DNA of 64,000 nt from positions 1,178,001-1,242,000 of the forward strand of contig LT598468.1 of the NCBI GenBank assembly GCA_900074745.1, written 5' to 3'. Below are positions 17,769 through 27,260 of the stretch, piece by piece. The notes beneath the pieces are model-generated. The model saw only the letters and a program-made list of their open reading frames with translations, ran no database searches and was not told the DNA's origin. Position numbers and translations under genes: made by a program. The stretch is from Lachancea mirantina. Its lineage: Eukaryota; Ascomycota; Saccharomycetes; Saccharomycetales; Saccharomycetaceae. Each line of letters opens with the position of its first letter. Position 1 is the stretch's first letter.

Positions 17769-18631
17769 TGGTGGGGTGTTGAGGCTGGAGGGATGTCGAT
17801 GGGTGAGTTTTGTCCAAGCGGTGACTCTAATAAGGCGGAAAATCAAAATTTGATGTACGTGTGTACGAAGACATCTCACAGGCTCCATGGTCACGTGACC
17901 CGCACTTTTCATGTTACCTCCCTCGATTTTCACATTCCCCCATGGCGACTCAACGCTTCCAAAGACCTTACTCTAAAGACCCTGCTCACAAAACGACCTT
18001 CATCCTACACCACCAAGAATCACACTACCAAGAACAAACGCTTATGGATGTCCCAGCGAGCCTCGATCCGTGTTGCAGATCCGATAACTTGCCAATCCCA
18101 TTAGTGCCTTTGAAGTATAAACTGTACACCGCATATGGCGCCAGATGGTGAACCGCCATGTTTGTGCTCACTCATTGGCCAAAACCCATCAGACGCCGTG
18201 CACTACGTATTCAACTGTTTCTCGTAATTGGAAATAAGGCACCGGACCGCACCACCACAAAGATGGATCAACACCCATCCCGCTGGTCACATGCCCGTAT
18301 TCTCCCTAGCTGCCGCCGCGAGCGAGTTTATATTTTTTTCGCCCCTGCCTCGAGCAGGCCGGCTAAAAGAAACCCGTGCACCACAACCCCTTAAACGCGC
18401 GCGCCAGGGGTTGCATGTGGAAACGCGTAAATACCATGCTGCAGCATGCTGCAGCGTGCGCTGTTGCCACAGGTAGCAAATGCCGGATCTGCGCGCTTCT
18501 TGCGCCATGGATGTTCTGGCTGAGAGTCACACAACGGGCAGGCAACTATCCCACGGTGGCGCGCACTGTAGATGGTAGCAAGAGAGTAGGCCACTGGCGT
18601 GCGCCAGCCCACAGTGGGTGGGTGTGCCAGT

Positions 18632-18657
18632 GGGAAATACCGGCGGGAAATACCGGC
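18632..18657 (+). repeat. Tandem 13-bp repeat upstream of CDC25
   Basis: The unit GGGAAATACCGGC occurs twice head to tail without spacer (18632-18644, 18645-18657). Function unknown; it may be a doubled factor site. Confidence 0.85.
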
Positions 18658-18759
18658 AGTAACCACATGCAGGCCCGAAAATAAAAAAAGTGCAAGGGTC
18701 GTACGTAGTGAGAAAATGCAGAGAAGGGAATGGGGCCGAGACACCGATGTCGCGTTACG

Positions 18760-18804
18760 TACGGCGACGGTTTGACGGCGCGCGTCAAGGGCGCCGTCGC
18801 CGTA
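18760..18804. repeat. Nested inverted repeat upstream of CDC25
   Basis: Outer arms of 11 bp, TACGGCGACGG (18760-18770) and CCGTCGCCGTA (18794-18804), enclose inner 6-bp arms TTGACG (18772-18777) and CGTCAA (18783-18788) around GCGCG. It could extrude as a cruciform or be a dyad protein site. Confidence 0.85.
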
Positions 18805-19017
18805 TGAGGTGACCCTGAAGAGGAAAAAAAAGTTTATTACAGGACATAGGGTATATATATATCTGACATGGGACCTAGCGACCCAAGAGAACCCGTTTCC
18901 GCGAGAAACTACAACTCCCGCGAGGCCCTGGAACTAATCAGCAGTAAGCGTTCCCCGTACAGAATTGTGTGTTAGGACGAACCCTACGGTCTTCCCTTGA
19001 GTATAGCCATCACACAC

Positions 19018-22000
19018 ATGAGCATATCGCGGGTTTCCTCGCACGAGGACAGTGGTGGTGGTGGTGGTGGTGGTAACAGTAACAGCAGTAGCAGCGTGGG
19101 CAGGCCCAGCGGCAACAGCAGTGCCAGCGTGTGTCCACAGGACGTGGTGGTGGCGCAATACGAGTTTGTGCCCTCCAAACGCAGCCAGCTGCGTTTGTTA
19201 CCGGGCGATTTCGTATACGTGCTCAGCAAGCACGAGTCCGGGTGGTGGGACGGCCTTGTGATGTGTTCGGAGCGCCCCGAGCGCCCCGAGCGCTCCGAAC
19301 GCGCTACGGCGTCCGGTGTCCGTTGCATGCGCGGCTGGTTCCCGCAGAACTATACCCGGCCCTACAAGGACAAACGCGGCATCACACTCGCTGCGGTGAG
19401 TAAAGCCGGCGCCGGTGCGAGCGCCGCCAGTCGTCGCGGCAGTGCGGCCGCTACCGCGACCGCGCTGCTGCAGGCTGAATTGGCTTTGCGCAGCGAATCC
19501 CCCTTGCATTCCAATGCGTCGCCCTCATCGCACCTGAAGCAGGACTACCGGCTCGACATGCGGCAATCACAGCATTCTGGCGGCTCACGCCGTCAGAGTC
19601 TCGTTTCGGGCATGTCTGGTGTCTCAGCGCCTTCCAATGCGTCCAATTTGTCTGGAACGCCGTCTGCGGCGTCCACAGCTTCACCCACGGTTCCCGCTGC
19701 ACACCAACTACAGATAGACCCACTTCAGAAAATGCCCGCGGACGAGAACCGGCGCCGAAAGTCACAAGCCGCCGACAGCGCCAAAATGAACGTCCTTAGT
19801 CTGGAAGAAGTCGAAATGATATTTGGTAACATTCACAACGATTCCCCACCAATTTGGTCCCCGGTGCCCACCTCGGAGGGCAAAGTCATTTTTTACAACC
19901 GCGATTACAACATTTACTGTCGAACGCTACCGTTTCTACACAATCCGAGTCTTAACAAAAAGAGCGTGTTTTCAGACTACGACTGGTACGTAGATTTGTT
20001 CCCGCGCAATCTGAAGCTCATGAACACTGACAAGACCAAAGTGTTTGACACTTCGAGTTTGACTAGCACCGAGACAGACGGGGCACAGGCCCTCGATGCT
20101 CGTGGACAGGCCGGCAACGGCCCCCCGTTCCCGGGGAAAAATTTCGCTCGTCGTGTATCTGCCACAGGTCGGGGCGCTAGCCTGGACGATAGATCCAAAT
20201 TGTCCTGGAACAAGATGTCACAAGGCAGCCATATTACGAGTTCAGTCGGGGGCATGAAAGGCAATCCAAATACCAGTGAGCATGATCACCAAACCATTAA
20301 TACCAAGCAAAGCAGCAAAGGCGAGCGAGACTCGTCCATGAGAAAGCTTTCACTCGATATCACTTTGCCAGCTAATAGGGAGTTGTTTTATCTGTACCGC
20401 ACAGATGTTGGTTCCTGGTCGGACCTGCGAAACAGCACACTTCACCATGCGCGCAACGCATATGCAAGCTTTTTCCAAAATGATCATCGTACTTTCACCA
20501 TTCAGTTCGAGCAAGCGACCAAGTTTTGCATCCACTATCACATGGCTTTCAGGCTTCTAAGGGAACAGGTTCTTAAGAGCGGTCCGAAGGGTGATATCAA
20601 GAGAACTCTCAACAGATTGGCCGACGCTGTCGAAAGCATAACTATAGACGCTAATTTGTATTTCAGTTCTCCCCAGAGACTAGAAATTTCGGTCACGCAG
20701 CAGCAGGTGGCGGCTATTCATAAATCAAGCGTGGGTAGCGCTAGCACGGCCGTACACGAGCCAATCAGAGTTTCCGTGTCAACGATCAACCCCAGTGCAC
20801 CTATTACGGCTGTCCGAAATGCCAGTACTAGTACAACTGATACTTTAAGATTCAAGGAGTCCATGGCTCAACAAGCGGAGATGAAAGACGATTTTTTAAG
20901 GGATAGATTTCAGAATTTGGGATCGAATAGCCGCTCTCAATCAACTAGGGGTAGCGTTTTTCAGTACGACGAAGGCTCTACTCTCTCCGTTCAAAATCTA
21001 TTCCAGGCTGTCGATACCTCCTTTGGTGAGTTGATCAGAGTTGTTTGGCTTCTGCACAAGTTGGTAAAAGAAAGTTTTACGGAAGACTTACCCTTGCCAC
21101 AATTGAACCCAAGACTTTTTAGAGGCGTGTTCGATGGCGGTTCGTGGACGAATGCGTTTTTGCACTGTGACGATGAAATAACGAGATTCTCATCTGTGGG
21201 CGCCTTCCCACCCGGTAGTGCGGATTCGGCCCCCAAGCCTTTCGGTAGTATAAGCAGCAAAGCAACTACATTGGATGGTTCATGGTTGTCAAAGGGCTCA
21301 TCCGAGCTAGATAAAGCCGCTCTTAAAGAAGTGGCCAAAGCGAAAACTTCTAGGAAGAACAAGTTTCCATTAAACGAAGAAACTATGCTTTCTCTCAGAA
21401 AGCATTTCCAGTATTTCTCAGCTACATCTTATCAGAGTTTTGAAAAACTCATCAATCAGCCCAAGACGAAAAGAAGAAACTTGGAAATTAGTGCAAACTG
21501 TTACAAAGGGCTTAGTCAATCGGTCCGCGTGCTTGACATACTTGAAAGCCTGGATTTGAGATTTTTCGTGAATCTGCGAGATCTTGCGCTGAACACGGAA
21601 ATAGACGAGGAGAGTCAGGAACTGCGGCAGCACGCCTTGGTGTCTGCTGCTCCTTTACTGCTGGAGTTTTACGACATGAAACAAACCCTGCATGATGTGT
21701 TCAGCAAAAATGTCATTTGTCTGCAGAACATCACGGTGGAGGATCCTTATGTGTTCTCGGCAATGAGAGGTGACCTTGTTTTCGGTCTAAGTCCAGAGTA
21801 CAACAGATGTGATACGCCAGAAGAAGAGGTTCTGACTGAAGCTTGCCGGAGAGAGCTTATACGGGAAGACGTTGAATCCAACGACTTTAACTATCAAGAT
21901 ACGGATGTCTTTCTCAAAAAGTCTCAAGCAGAGGTCATCGAAGTCGTTGCAGAAGCATTAAGGATCGTCGAGCAATTAGTAAAGGAAAGAGAAAATGTTC

Positions 22001-23622
22001 TCAACTTCGCGGCGAGAATGATGAAAAATGATTTAATAGCAAACTTGTTGATGGGAGAACAAGAACGATGGTTTGATGAGGGTGACGCCGACTCCAAGCT
22101 TGCAGACAGTGAATTAGAGCAAATTGGTTTCAGAGAATCGTTGGGTAGAAGTTTTTCGAAGGACATTCCATGGTATTTGGATTCGGAGCATGAATATTCG
22201 TTGATTTATGACAACAATGGAAGGGTGAAAGGCGGCACTAGGGATGCTCTCTTGGAGCATCTCACAAGTCACCAACTCATAGATGCGCCCTTCAATATTG
22301 CTTTCCTCGTCACGTTTCGGAGTATGTTTACAACTAGCGAATTTCTTCATGCCTTGATGGATCGTTATAGCGTTTATCCACCGGAAGGGTTAAGTTATGA
22401 TGAATACAACAGTTGGGTTGAGAAAAAGGCTGAGCCAACAAAGGCGAGGGTCGTCAACATCATGAAAACATTATTTTCGCATTACTGGACACCTGCATAT
22501 TACGAGCCGGGAATTGACGACGTCATAAGTTTTGCACAATTGGCAGTAGCACAAGATATACCAAATGCACCTGCTCTTCTTGCTGAAGCAAAAGAACGCC
22601 TGTCTTTGAAGGGCAATCTGCAAAAATTCGTGCCTAACACAATTACGTTTGATAACGAGAGCTTAGATGATGTTTCTAGCGAGCATAGCAACAGATTACC
22701 CTGGACGAACTCAACAGAATCTATGGGAGGATATGGCTTCAGAATGCGTAAGCTTAAACTTCTCAATATCGACCCTCATACATTTGCGAAGCAATTGACC
22801 ATAAAAGAACACAATCTTTACTGCAAAATTACGCCATTTGAGTGTCTCGACCGTATATGGAGCAAGAAATTTTGTCATTTCGGTGGGTCCCAAAACATTT
22901 CCGCGTTTATTTCTAGCGCTAACAGCTTGACCAACTTTGTTTCCTACAGCATAGTTAGACAGCTGAATTTAAAAAAAAGGGCTAAAATTATTCAGCATTT
23001 CATTAGCATTGCAGAATACTGTTTCGAGCTTAATAATTTTTCATCAATGACAGCGATCATTTCGGCCTTATATTCGTCACCCATTTACCGTTTAAAGAAG
23101 ACTTGGTCAGTGGTTCCAGATGACGTAAGAAACGTGCTTGATCGACTAAATATGCTCATGGACTCAATGAAGAATTTTGTCAAATACAGAGAGTGGCTGA
23201 AGGGCGTCCATGATGTACCTTGTGTACCATTTTTTGGCGTTTATTTATCGGACTTGACATTTACTGCTCAAGGCAACCCAGACAATTTGCACAGAACTGC
23301 TGGAATAGTCAACTTTAGCAAACGTTCCAGAGTAGTTGATATCTTGAAAGAAATTTCGGATTATCAGTATCTTCGCTACAAATTCAAGCGTTACGATGAC
23401 ATCGAAATATTCATCAACGAAGTCATGAAACACGTGCCAAGCATCGAGAAACAGTATGAACAGTCGCTCCTTGTTGAGCCACGTCCTGGGGTTTCAACCG
23501 GTTTGAAACCTCCGTCTCGTGCCGCGTCCATTGCATCTTCTAAAACCGGAGTTGCCGGATTAAAATCCGAAAAATTATCCAGATTTGGCAGGTCCAAAAA
23601 AAAGACATCTAGTGCTGGTTAG
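19018..23622 (+). CDS. CDC25: Cdc25, Ras guanine nucleotide exchange factor
   Basis: Cdc25 loads GTP on Ras1/2 at the membrane and so activates adenylate cyclase and PKA in response to glucose. The protein has 1534 residues from the first ATG (19018). An SH3 domain lies at about 40-118 (VVVAQYEF...SGWWDGLV...RGWFPQNYTRPY). A long, mostly unstructured middle region follows. The RasGEF N-terminal (REM) domain is at about 1050-1190 and the catalytic Cdc25 homology domain at about 1245-1475 (DPHTFAKQLT...; VPCVPFFGVYLSDLTF). A Gly tract from GGT repeats is near residue 14, and a 9-bp tandem repeat enlarges an SH3 loop. SDC25 is a paralog created later in S. cerevisiae; DPS1 and IMH1 neighbours match both duplicate loci. 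Confidence 0.96.
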   Translation: MSISRVSSHEDSGGGGGGGNSNSSSSVGRPSGNSSASVCPQDVVVAQYEFVPSKRSQLRLLPGDFVYVLSKHESGWWDGLVMCSERPERPERSERATASGVRCMRGWFPQNYTRPYKDKRGITLAAVSKAGAGASAASRRGSAAATATALLQAELALRSESPLHSNASPSSHLKQDYRLDMRQSQHSGGSRRQSLVSGMSGVSAPSNASNLSGTPSAASTASPTVPAAHQLQIDPLQKMPADENRRRKSQAADSAKMNVLSLEEVEMIFGNIHNDSPPIWSPVPTSEGKVIFYNRDYNIYCRTLPFLHNPSLNKKSVFSDYDWYVDLFPRNLKLMNTDKTKVFDTSSLTSTETDGAQALDARGQAGNGPPFPGKNFARRVSATGRGASLDDRSKLSWNKMSQGSHITSSVGGMKGNPNTSEHDHQTINTKQSSKGERDSSMRKLSLDITLPANRELFYLYRTDVGSWSDLRNSTLHHARNAYASFFQNDHRTFTIQFEQATKFCIHYHMAFRLLREQVLKSGPKGDIKRTLNRLADAVESITIDANLYFSSPQRLEISVTQQQVAAIHKSSVGSASTAVHEPIRVSVSTINPSAPITAVRNASTSTTDTLRFKESMAQQAEMKDDFLRDRFQNLGSNSRSQSTRGSVFQYDEGSTLSVQNLFQAVDTSFGELIRVVWLLHKLVKESFTEDLPLPQLNPRLFRGVFDGGSWTNAFLHCDDEITRFSSVGAFPPGSADSAPKPFGSISSKATTLDGSWLSKGSSELDKAALKEVAKAKTSRKNKFPLNEETMLSLRKHFQYFSATSYQSFEKLINQPKTKRRNLEISANCYKGLSQSVRVLDILESLDLRFFVNLRDLALNTEIDEESQELRQHALVSAAPLLLEFYDMKQTLHDVFSKNVICLQNITVEDPYVFSAMRGDLVFGLSPEYNRCDTPEEEVLTEACRRELIREDVESNDFNYQDTDVFLKKSQAEVIEVVAEALRIVEQLVKERENVLNFAARMMKNDLIANLLMGEQERWFDEGDADSKLADSELEQIGFRESLGRSFSKDIPWYLDSEHEYSLIYDNNGRVKGGTRDALLEHLTSHQLIDAPFNIAFLVTFRSMFTTSEFLHALMDRYSVYPPEGLSYDEYNSWVEKKAEPTKARVVNIMKTLFSHYWTPAYYEPGIDDVISFAQLAVAQDIPNAPALLAEAKERLSLKGNLQKFVPNTITFDNESLDDVSSEHSNRLPWTNSTESMGGYGFRMRKLKLLNIDPHTFAKQLTIKEHNLYCKITPFECLDRIWSKKFCHFGGSQNISAFISSANSLTNFVSYSIVRQLNLKKRAKIIQHFISIAEYCFELNNFSSMTAIISALYSSPIYRLKKTWSVVPDDVRNVLDRLNMLMDSMKNFVKYREWLKGVHDVPCVPFFGVYLSDLTFTAQGNPDNLHRTAGIVNFSKRSRVVDILKEISDYQYLRYKFKRYDDIEIFINEVMKHVPSIEKQYEQSLLVEPRPGVSTGLKPPSRAASIASSKTGVAGLKSEKLSRFGRSKKKTSSAG
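19267..19301 (+). repeat. 9-bp tandem repeat inside the CDC25 SH3 coding region
   Basis: The unit GAGCGCCCC recurs about three and a half times, encoding ERP-ERP-ERS-ER, in the SH3 loop between WWDGLV and RGWFPQN. S. cerevisiae Cdc25 has a shorter, unrelated loop here. Confidence 0.85.
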
Positions 23623-23852
23623 CTCGCATAATAATTGAAAAAATCACCTCCTCTTGTTAGGGACTTATATAAACTAATTGGAAGTATATTAACGAGATGA
23701 ACTGCTGGTTAGGTTGGACTCTACCAACTGTATTCCTGCTGCTTGATCGGATTTAAAGGAAGTTGGCCGGGTAACTCCCAATTCTGTTGATAGGTTTAAG
23801 TGATCCTGAATTCACCTTACTTGATATTTCGAATGACATGTGAGCTTGCCTC

Positions 23853-26456
23853 ATGTTTAAGCAGCTATCTCAGTTGGGCAAGAACTTGTCTGATGAGCTC
23901 GCCAAGGGCTTGAGCGAGGATTTGAATGATGGGCAGGATCAATTCGACTCTAATAGTGATCTCCCACGAGACATCCAAGTAAAATTGAGAAAATTTGAGA
24001 AGTACGAGCAGAAATATCCGCTCCTATTAGCCGCTTACAAGAACGAGAAGGTTAAAAATGAAAAGCTTCTAAGTATTCAGAAAGTTTTGAGTGAAAATAC
24101 ACCGGTCTCATCGCTTGAGGATTTGCACTCATTACAAGGCTTCTTCGAAAATCTCGAAACTAAGACTACGATGCTGAATGACGAAATTAAGCGCTTGAGT
24201 CTAGACAATAATGAAAAATCTCAGAAAGTGGCCACGTATGAAGCTGAAATCCAGGAGCTGCGGCAAGATAATGAACTTCTGAAAAAGGATCAAGCATCTG
24301 AAACTACTAAGGTGGATGAGGATTTGGTGTCCGAGAATCTTGAGATCAAAAAGCAACTGGAACAAAGCGAATCGGAGCTCGCTGAGACCAGGGAAAAACT
24401 ACGCTCCGAGGAATCTGAAAAAACTAATCTGGACACTAGACTTGGCGAGGCCCTGTCAGAAATCGAGAAATGGAAAGCACAGCTTGAGAAAGGCAGAGCG
24501 CTTCAAGCACCTCCAAACAATCAGGACTCAGAGGATGCCAAAAACGTCGCACACACTCAGGCAAGCTCTCATTCAAAGAAGAAGAAAAAGAAGGGCAAAA
24601 AGAAAAATAGCGTTCCTGCTAAAGAGCCAGTTCCTGATCAGTCCAAAGATTTCGCCGATGGGGAAGACGATATAGCAAATCTGTCTCCAGCGGATAATTC
24701 CAACAAAAACGTTGAACAGGACAATACCGATAAAAGCGAGACCTCTTCGGCAAGCAGGGATCTAGATGACAGTTTGCGCAGCCTCACCGAGGAGAATTTT
24801 ATCCTGAAGGAAGACTTGCAAAAAGTGAGGGAACTTCTCAAAAGCAAGTCTGAAGAACTCGAGCATATGAATGACATTGTAAGGAGCGTGGGCAACGAGC
24901 TTGTCGAAGCTAAAGATGAACTCAAGGGTACGAAAAATGGAAAGTCCGAAGAGCTGAAGGCTTTGCAAGACAAAATCGAAGAACTTACAAAAGAGAAGGA
25001 AAACCACTCTAAGCGCAGCAGCGAAATCAAAATTGAAGCAGAAAATCTAAGGAAAGAACTCGAGAAAGTGACTCAGACACTTTCCAACAAAGAACAACAG
25101 GCCTCATCAGCTCTTGATCAATTTGCAAAGCAGAAAAGAGAATTTGAAAACAAGTATGCGCAATTAAACGACGAGCTGAATAAGACGAAACAGTCAAATA
25201 AGACCTTGGGCGATCAGATGACGGAATACTCAAATCTAAAGAGGAATTCGTCCTCCTTAAGGCTGAGTCTAGATCAGAAGATGAAAACGGTAACCTACTT
25301 GGAGCAGCAAGTTAAAGAGTATAGTGCAAAAGAAGAACAGGCAAAGTTGAGGTTTAAAGAAGTCAAAGTGGAAGCTGAAAGGCTTGGGAAGCAAATGAAA
25401 GAGCTGAAAGCAGAAAACGAAACATTGAAAGCCAACCTCAGCAAGAAGGAAAGCTCACTAGAAAGTTTTATCAAAGAAAATGGTAAACTCTCCGAACGGT
25501 ACGATGTTCTTAGCGAAAAGTATGAGATGCTACAAAACATGAAAAGTAACTCTTCAGATCAAGTAGAAGCATATCGCAAGCGATATGAGGAATTAAATTT
25601 GAAGTTAAAAGAGGCCCTCAGAAGTCTATCCTCCGTGGAGGATGAGCTCAACGAGAATACGAGCTTATTGCAAGAAAGAACAAGGGAAGCGACTGCCATG
25701 CGAAGACTATTGTCCCAAAATCAGCGAGATCTTGAGGAAAAGTCAAAGCAACTAGAAGAAAAAGAGAAAATCGCCAATGAGGAGAGGTCACAGCTCCAGT
25801 CTGAGATTGCAGTGAAAACAGCTAGATTAAACAATGAAATGGGCAGTTTAACGGAAATAAATGCGCGATTGAAGGACGAGGTGCATCTCCTGCAGGAGCG
25901 GATCAAATTGTTGGAAGAAGAAGAAAAACGAGTTAAAGCCGCGAACCTAAAAATGAAGGATATCGCGGATGAGCACAATAAAACTTCTAATGAGGTTAGC
26001 TTCACTCTGAATAGTCTGAGGGAAGATTTCTTGAAAGCAGAAAAAAAAATTCGTAAACTTGAGGTCACGAAAGAGGAGCTCCGTGAATTAAATCTAGATC
26101 TAGAGAAGAAGTTGGAAAAGGTTACGAAGAATTATAAGTCTCTCTCGAGTCAACTGACGTCGGCTAGAGAAAAGGGTGCTGCAAACTCTCTGTCGCGTTC
26201 CAATTCAGTCATTTCTATGCCAAGCCGGAGTAATTCTGTTGTCAATCTTGGAAATGGTGCTCAAAATTCAGATTTTTCACCATCCCATGGAGGAAGATCC
26301 AATTTCGAGTTCAATGAAAAGATTGCATATATAAAGAATGTCCTCATTGGATTCCTCGAACACAGGGAGCAAAGAGATCAACTTCTACCTGTAATTTCGA
26401 CTTTGCTTCAGCTGGACAGCAATGACGAAAGAAGACTTTTGGTATCATTGAAATAA
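23853..26456 (+). CDS. IMH1: Imh1-like golgin with C-terminal GRIP domain
   Basis: Imh1 is a long coiled-coil tether of the late Golgi, recruited by Arl1-GTP through its GRIP domain. The 867-residue protein is almost all heptad coiled coil from about 30 to 790, broken by a Lys-rich linker near residues 240-255. The end (about 820-865) is a GRIP domain with the conserved AYIKNVLIGFLEH, including the Tyr used for Arl1 binding, then RDQLLPVISTLLQL. S. cerevisiae Imh1 is 911 residues. The position next to CDC25 agrees with YLR309C/YLR310C. Confidence 0.93.
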   Translation: MFKQLSQLGKNLSDELAKGLSEDLNDGQDQFDSNSDLPRDIQVKLRKFEKYEQKYPLLLAAYKNEKVKNEKLLSIQKVLSENTPVSSLEDLHSLQGFFENLETKTTMLNDEIKRLSLDNNEKSQKVATYEAEIQELRQDNELLKKDQASETTKVDEDLVSENLEIKKQLEQSESELAETREKLRSEESEKTNLDTRLGEALSEIEKWKAQLEKGRALQAPPNNQDSEDAKNVAHTQASSHSKKKKKKGKKKNSVPAKEPVPDQSKDFADGEDDIANLSPADNSNKNVEQDNTDKSETSSASRDLDDSLRSLTEENFILKEDLQKVRELLKSKSEELEHMNDIVRSVGNELVEAKDELKGTKNGKSEELKALQDKIEELTKEKENHSKRSSEIKIEAENLRKELEKVTQTLSNKEQQASSALDQFAKQKREFENKYAQLNDELNKTKQSNKTLGDQMTEYSNLKRNSSSLRLSLDQKMKTVTYLEQQVKEYSAKEEQAKLRFKEVKVEAERLGKQMKELKAENETLKANLSKKESSLESFIKENGKLSERYDVLSEKYEMLQNMKSNSSDQVEAYRKRYEELNLKLKEALRSLSSVEDELNENTSLLQERTREATAMRRLLSQNQRDLEEKSKQLEEKEKIANEERSQLQSEIAVKTARLNNEMGSLTEINARLKDEVHLLQERIKLLEEEEKRVKAANLKMKDIADEHNKTSNEVSFTLNSLREDFLKAEKKIRKLEVTKEELRELNLDLEKKLEKVTKNYKSLSSQLTSAREKGAANSLSRSNSVISMPSRSNSVVNLGNGAQNSDFSPSHGGRSNFEFNEKIAYIKNVLIGFLEHREQRDQLLPVISTLLQLDSNDERRLLVSLK

Positions 26457-27260
26457 TTTACGGGTGTTTTCTACTCCTTCTTTGGCCCGTGCCAAAACCA
26501 GAAAGAATTGGATTTTAGGAGCTTTATATCTCGCCTCAAATGTTCGACTTTATTTGTCGCATGTTTCGGCGCCATCGAAACCGGGTACAACTAATTATAC
26601 GTCTGAGGCCCTTTTAAAGAACAGGATAAATATTCTTGTTGAGGACCTACCTTAGTTTGCTCATCGAGGGAATTTCGCACTGGACCGGACTTATTCCTTA
26701 TTCATATGTTAACTTTTAATCAGCCAACGAGTCTGACTATTTCTGCTTCGAATAGTCACCTTAGGGGCCTAGGGCAAGGAAGAGATCGCTGAAAAAAATC
26801 AGAGGTTTCAGATTTAATTTCGAGCAATCAATAACACGGGCAAATGGATTTACTTGTCTTCAAATGTAAGCGGTCAATTCACTCATTGTTCAACACATTC
26901 TGTCAAAGGAAGGAATCGTATGTGAATACCATTTTTTTTTCAAACTGTCTTAGCGAAGAAATCCTGCCAGGAGAGGTGGGGGAATGATAGACATGAGTTT
27001 CCAATTCGAATCTGCCAATATAATGAATCATCGTGCGGGGGACCTGCGCGCCTTCAAAAGCATCTAAGTTTAATGTCAACTTTAGGCCGATACCGGTATA
27101 CTTTCGCCGATACCGGCGAAACCAGTGACAAATTTATTTCAGGGAACAGTTGAGACTTTTGTACATAAGAGCCCTTTAGATGAAATTGTACGGGGTACAT
27201 AGGTTAGCATTATTCCAAATCCACTAGTTATCGTTTCATTTTCAACACTCCGTCTTCAAA
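26457..27260. promoter_or_regulatory. Intergenic IMH1 to methyltransferase
   Basis: This is 804 bp with no gene I can support. At 27086-27121 there is a compact motif: GCCGATACCGG occurs twice (27086-27096, 27106-27116), and the second copy lies in an inverted repeat TTTCGCCG/CGGCGAAA (27102-27121). CGG-centred repeats of this sort resemble zinc-cluster factor sites and lie about 140-175 bp before the methyltransferase ATG. Confidence 0.45.

Larger units (their letters stand above)
17769..19017. promoter_or_regulatory. Divergent DPS1/CDC25 region, rich in repeats
   Basis: These 1249 bp between divergent genes are GC-rich in the middle and hold no supported gene. A CACGTGA E-box lies at about 17891. 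Structure is dense: a 14-bp perfect palindrome (18435-18448), a 13-bp direct repeat in tandem (18632-18657) and a nested hairpin (18760-18804). A TATATATAT run is at about 18852-18860, followed by a 35-codon open frame (18868-18975) that ends before the CDC25 ATG. Confidence 0.55.

Noticed and set aside
16089-17933. Full open frame of DPS1 from 17933
   Set aside because: Homology to S. cerevisiae Dps1 begins at 17768; upstream codons overlap a CACGTGA promoter site. Kept only as a low-interest finding.
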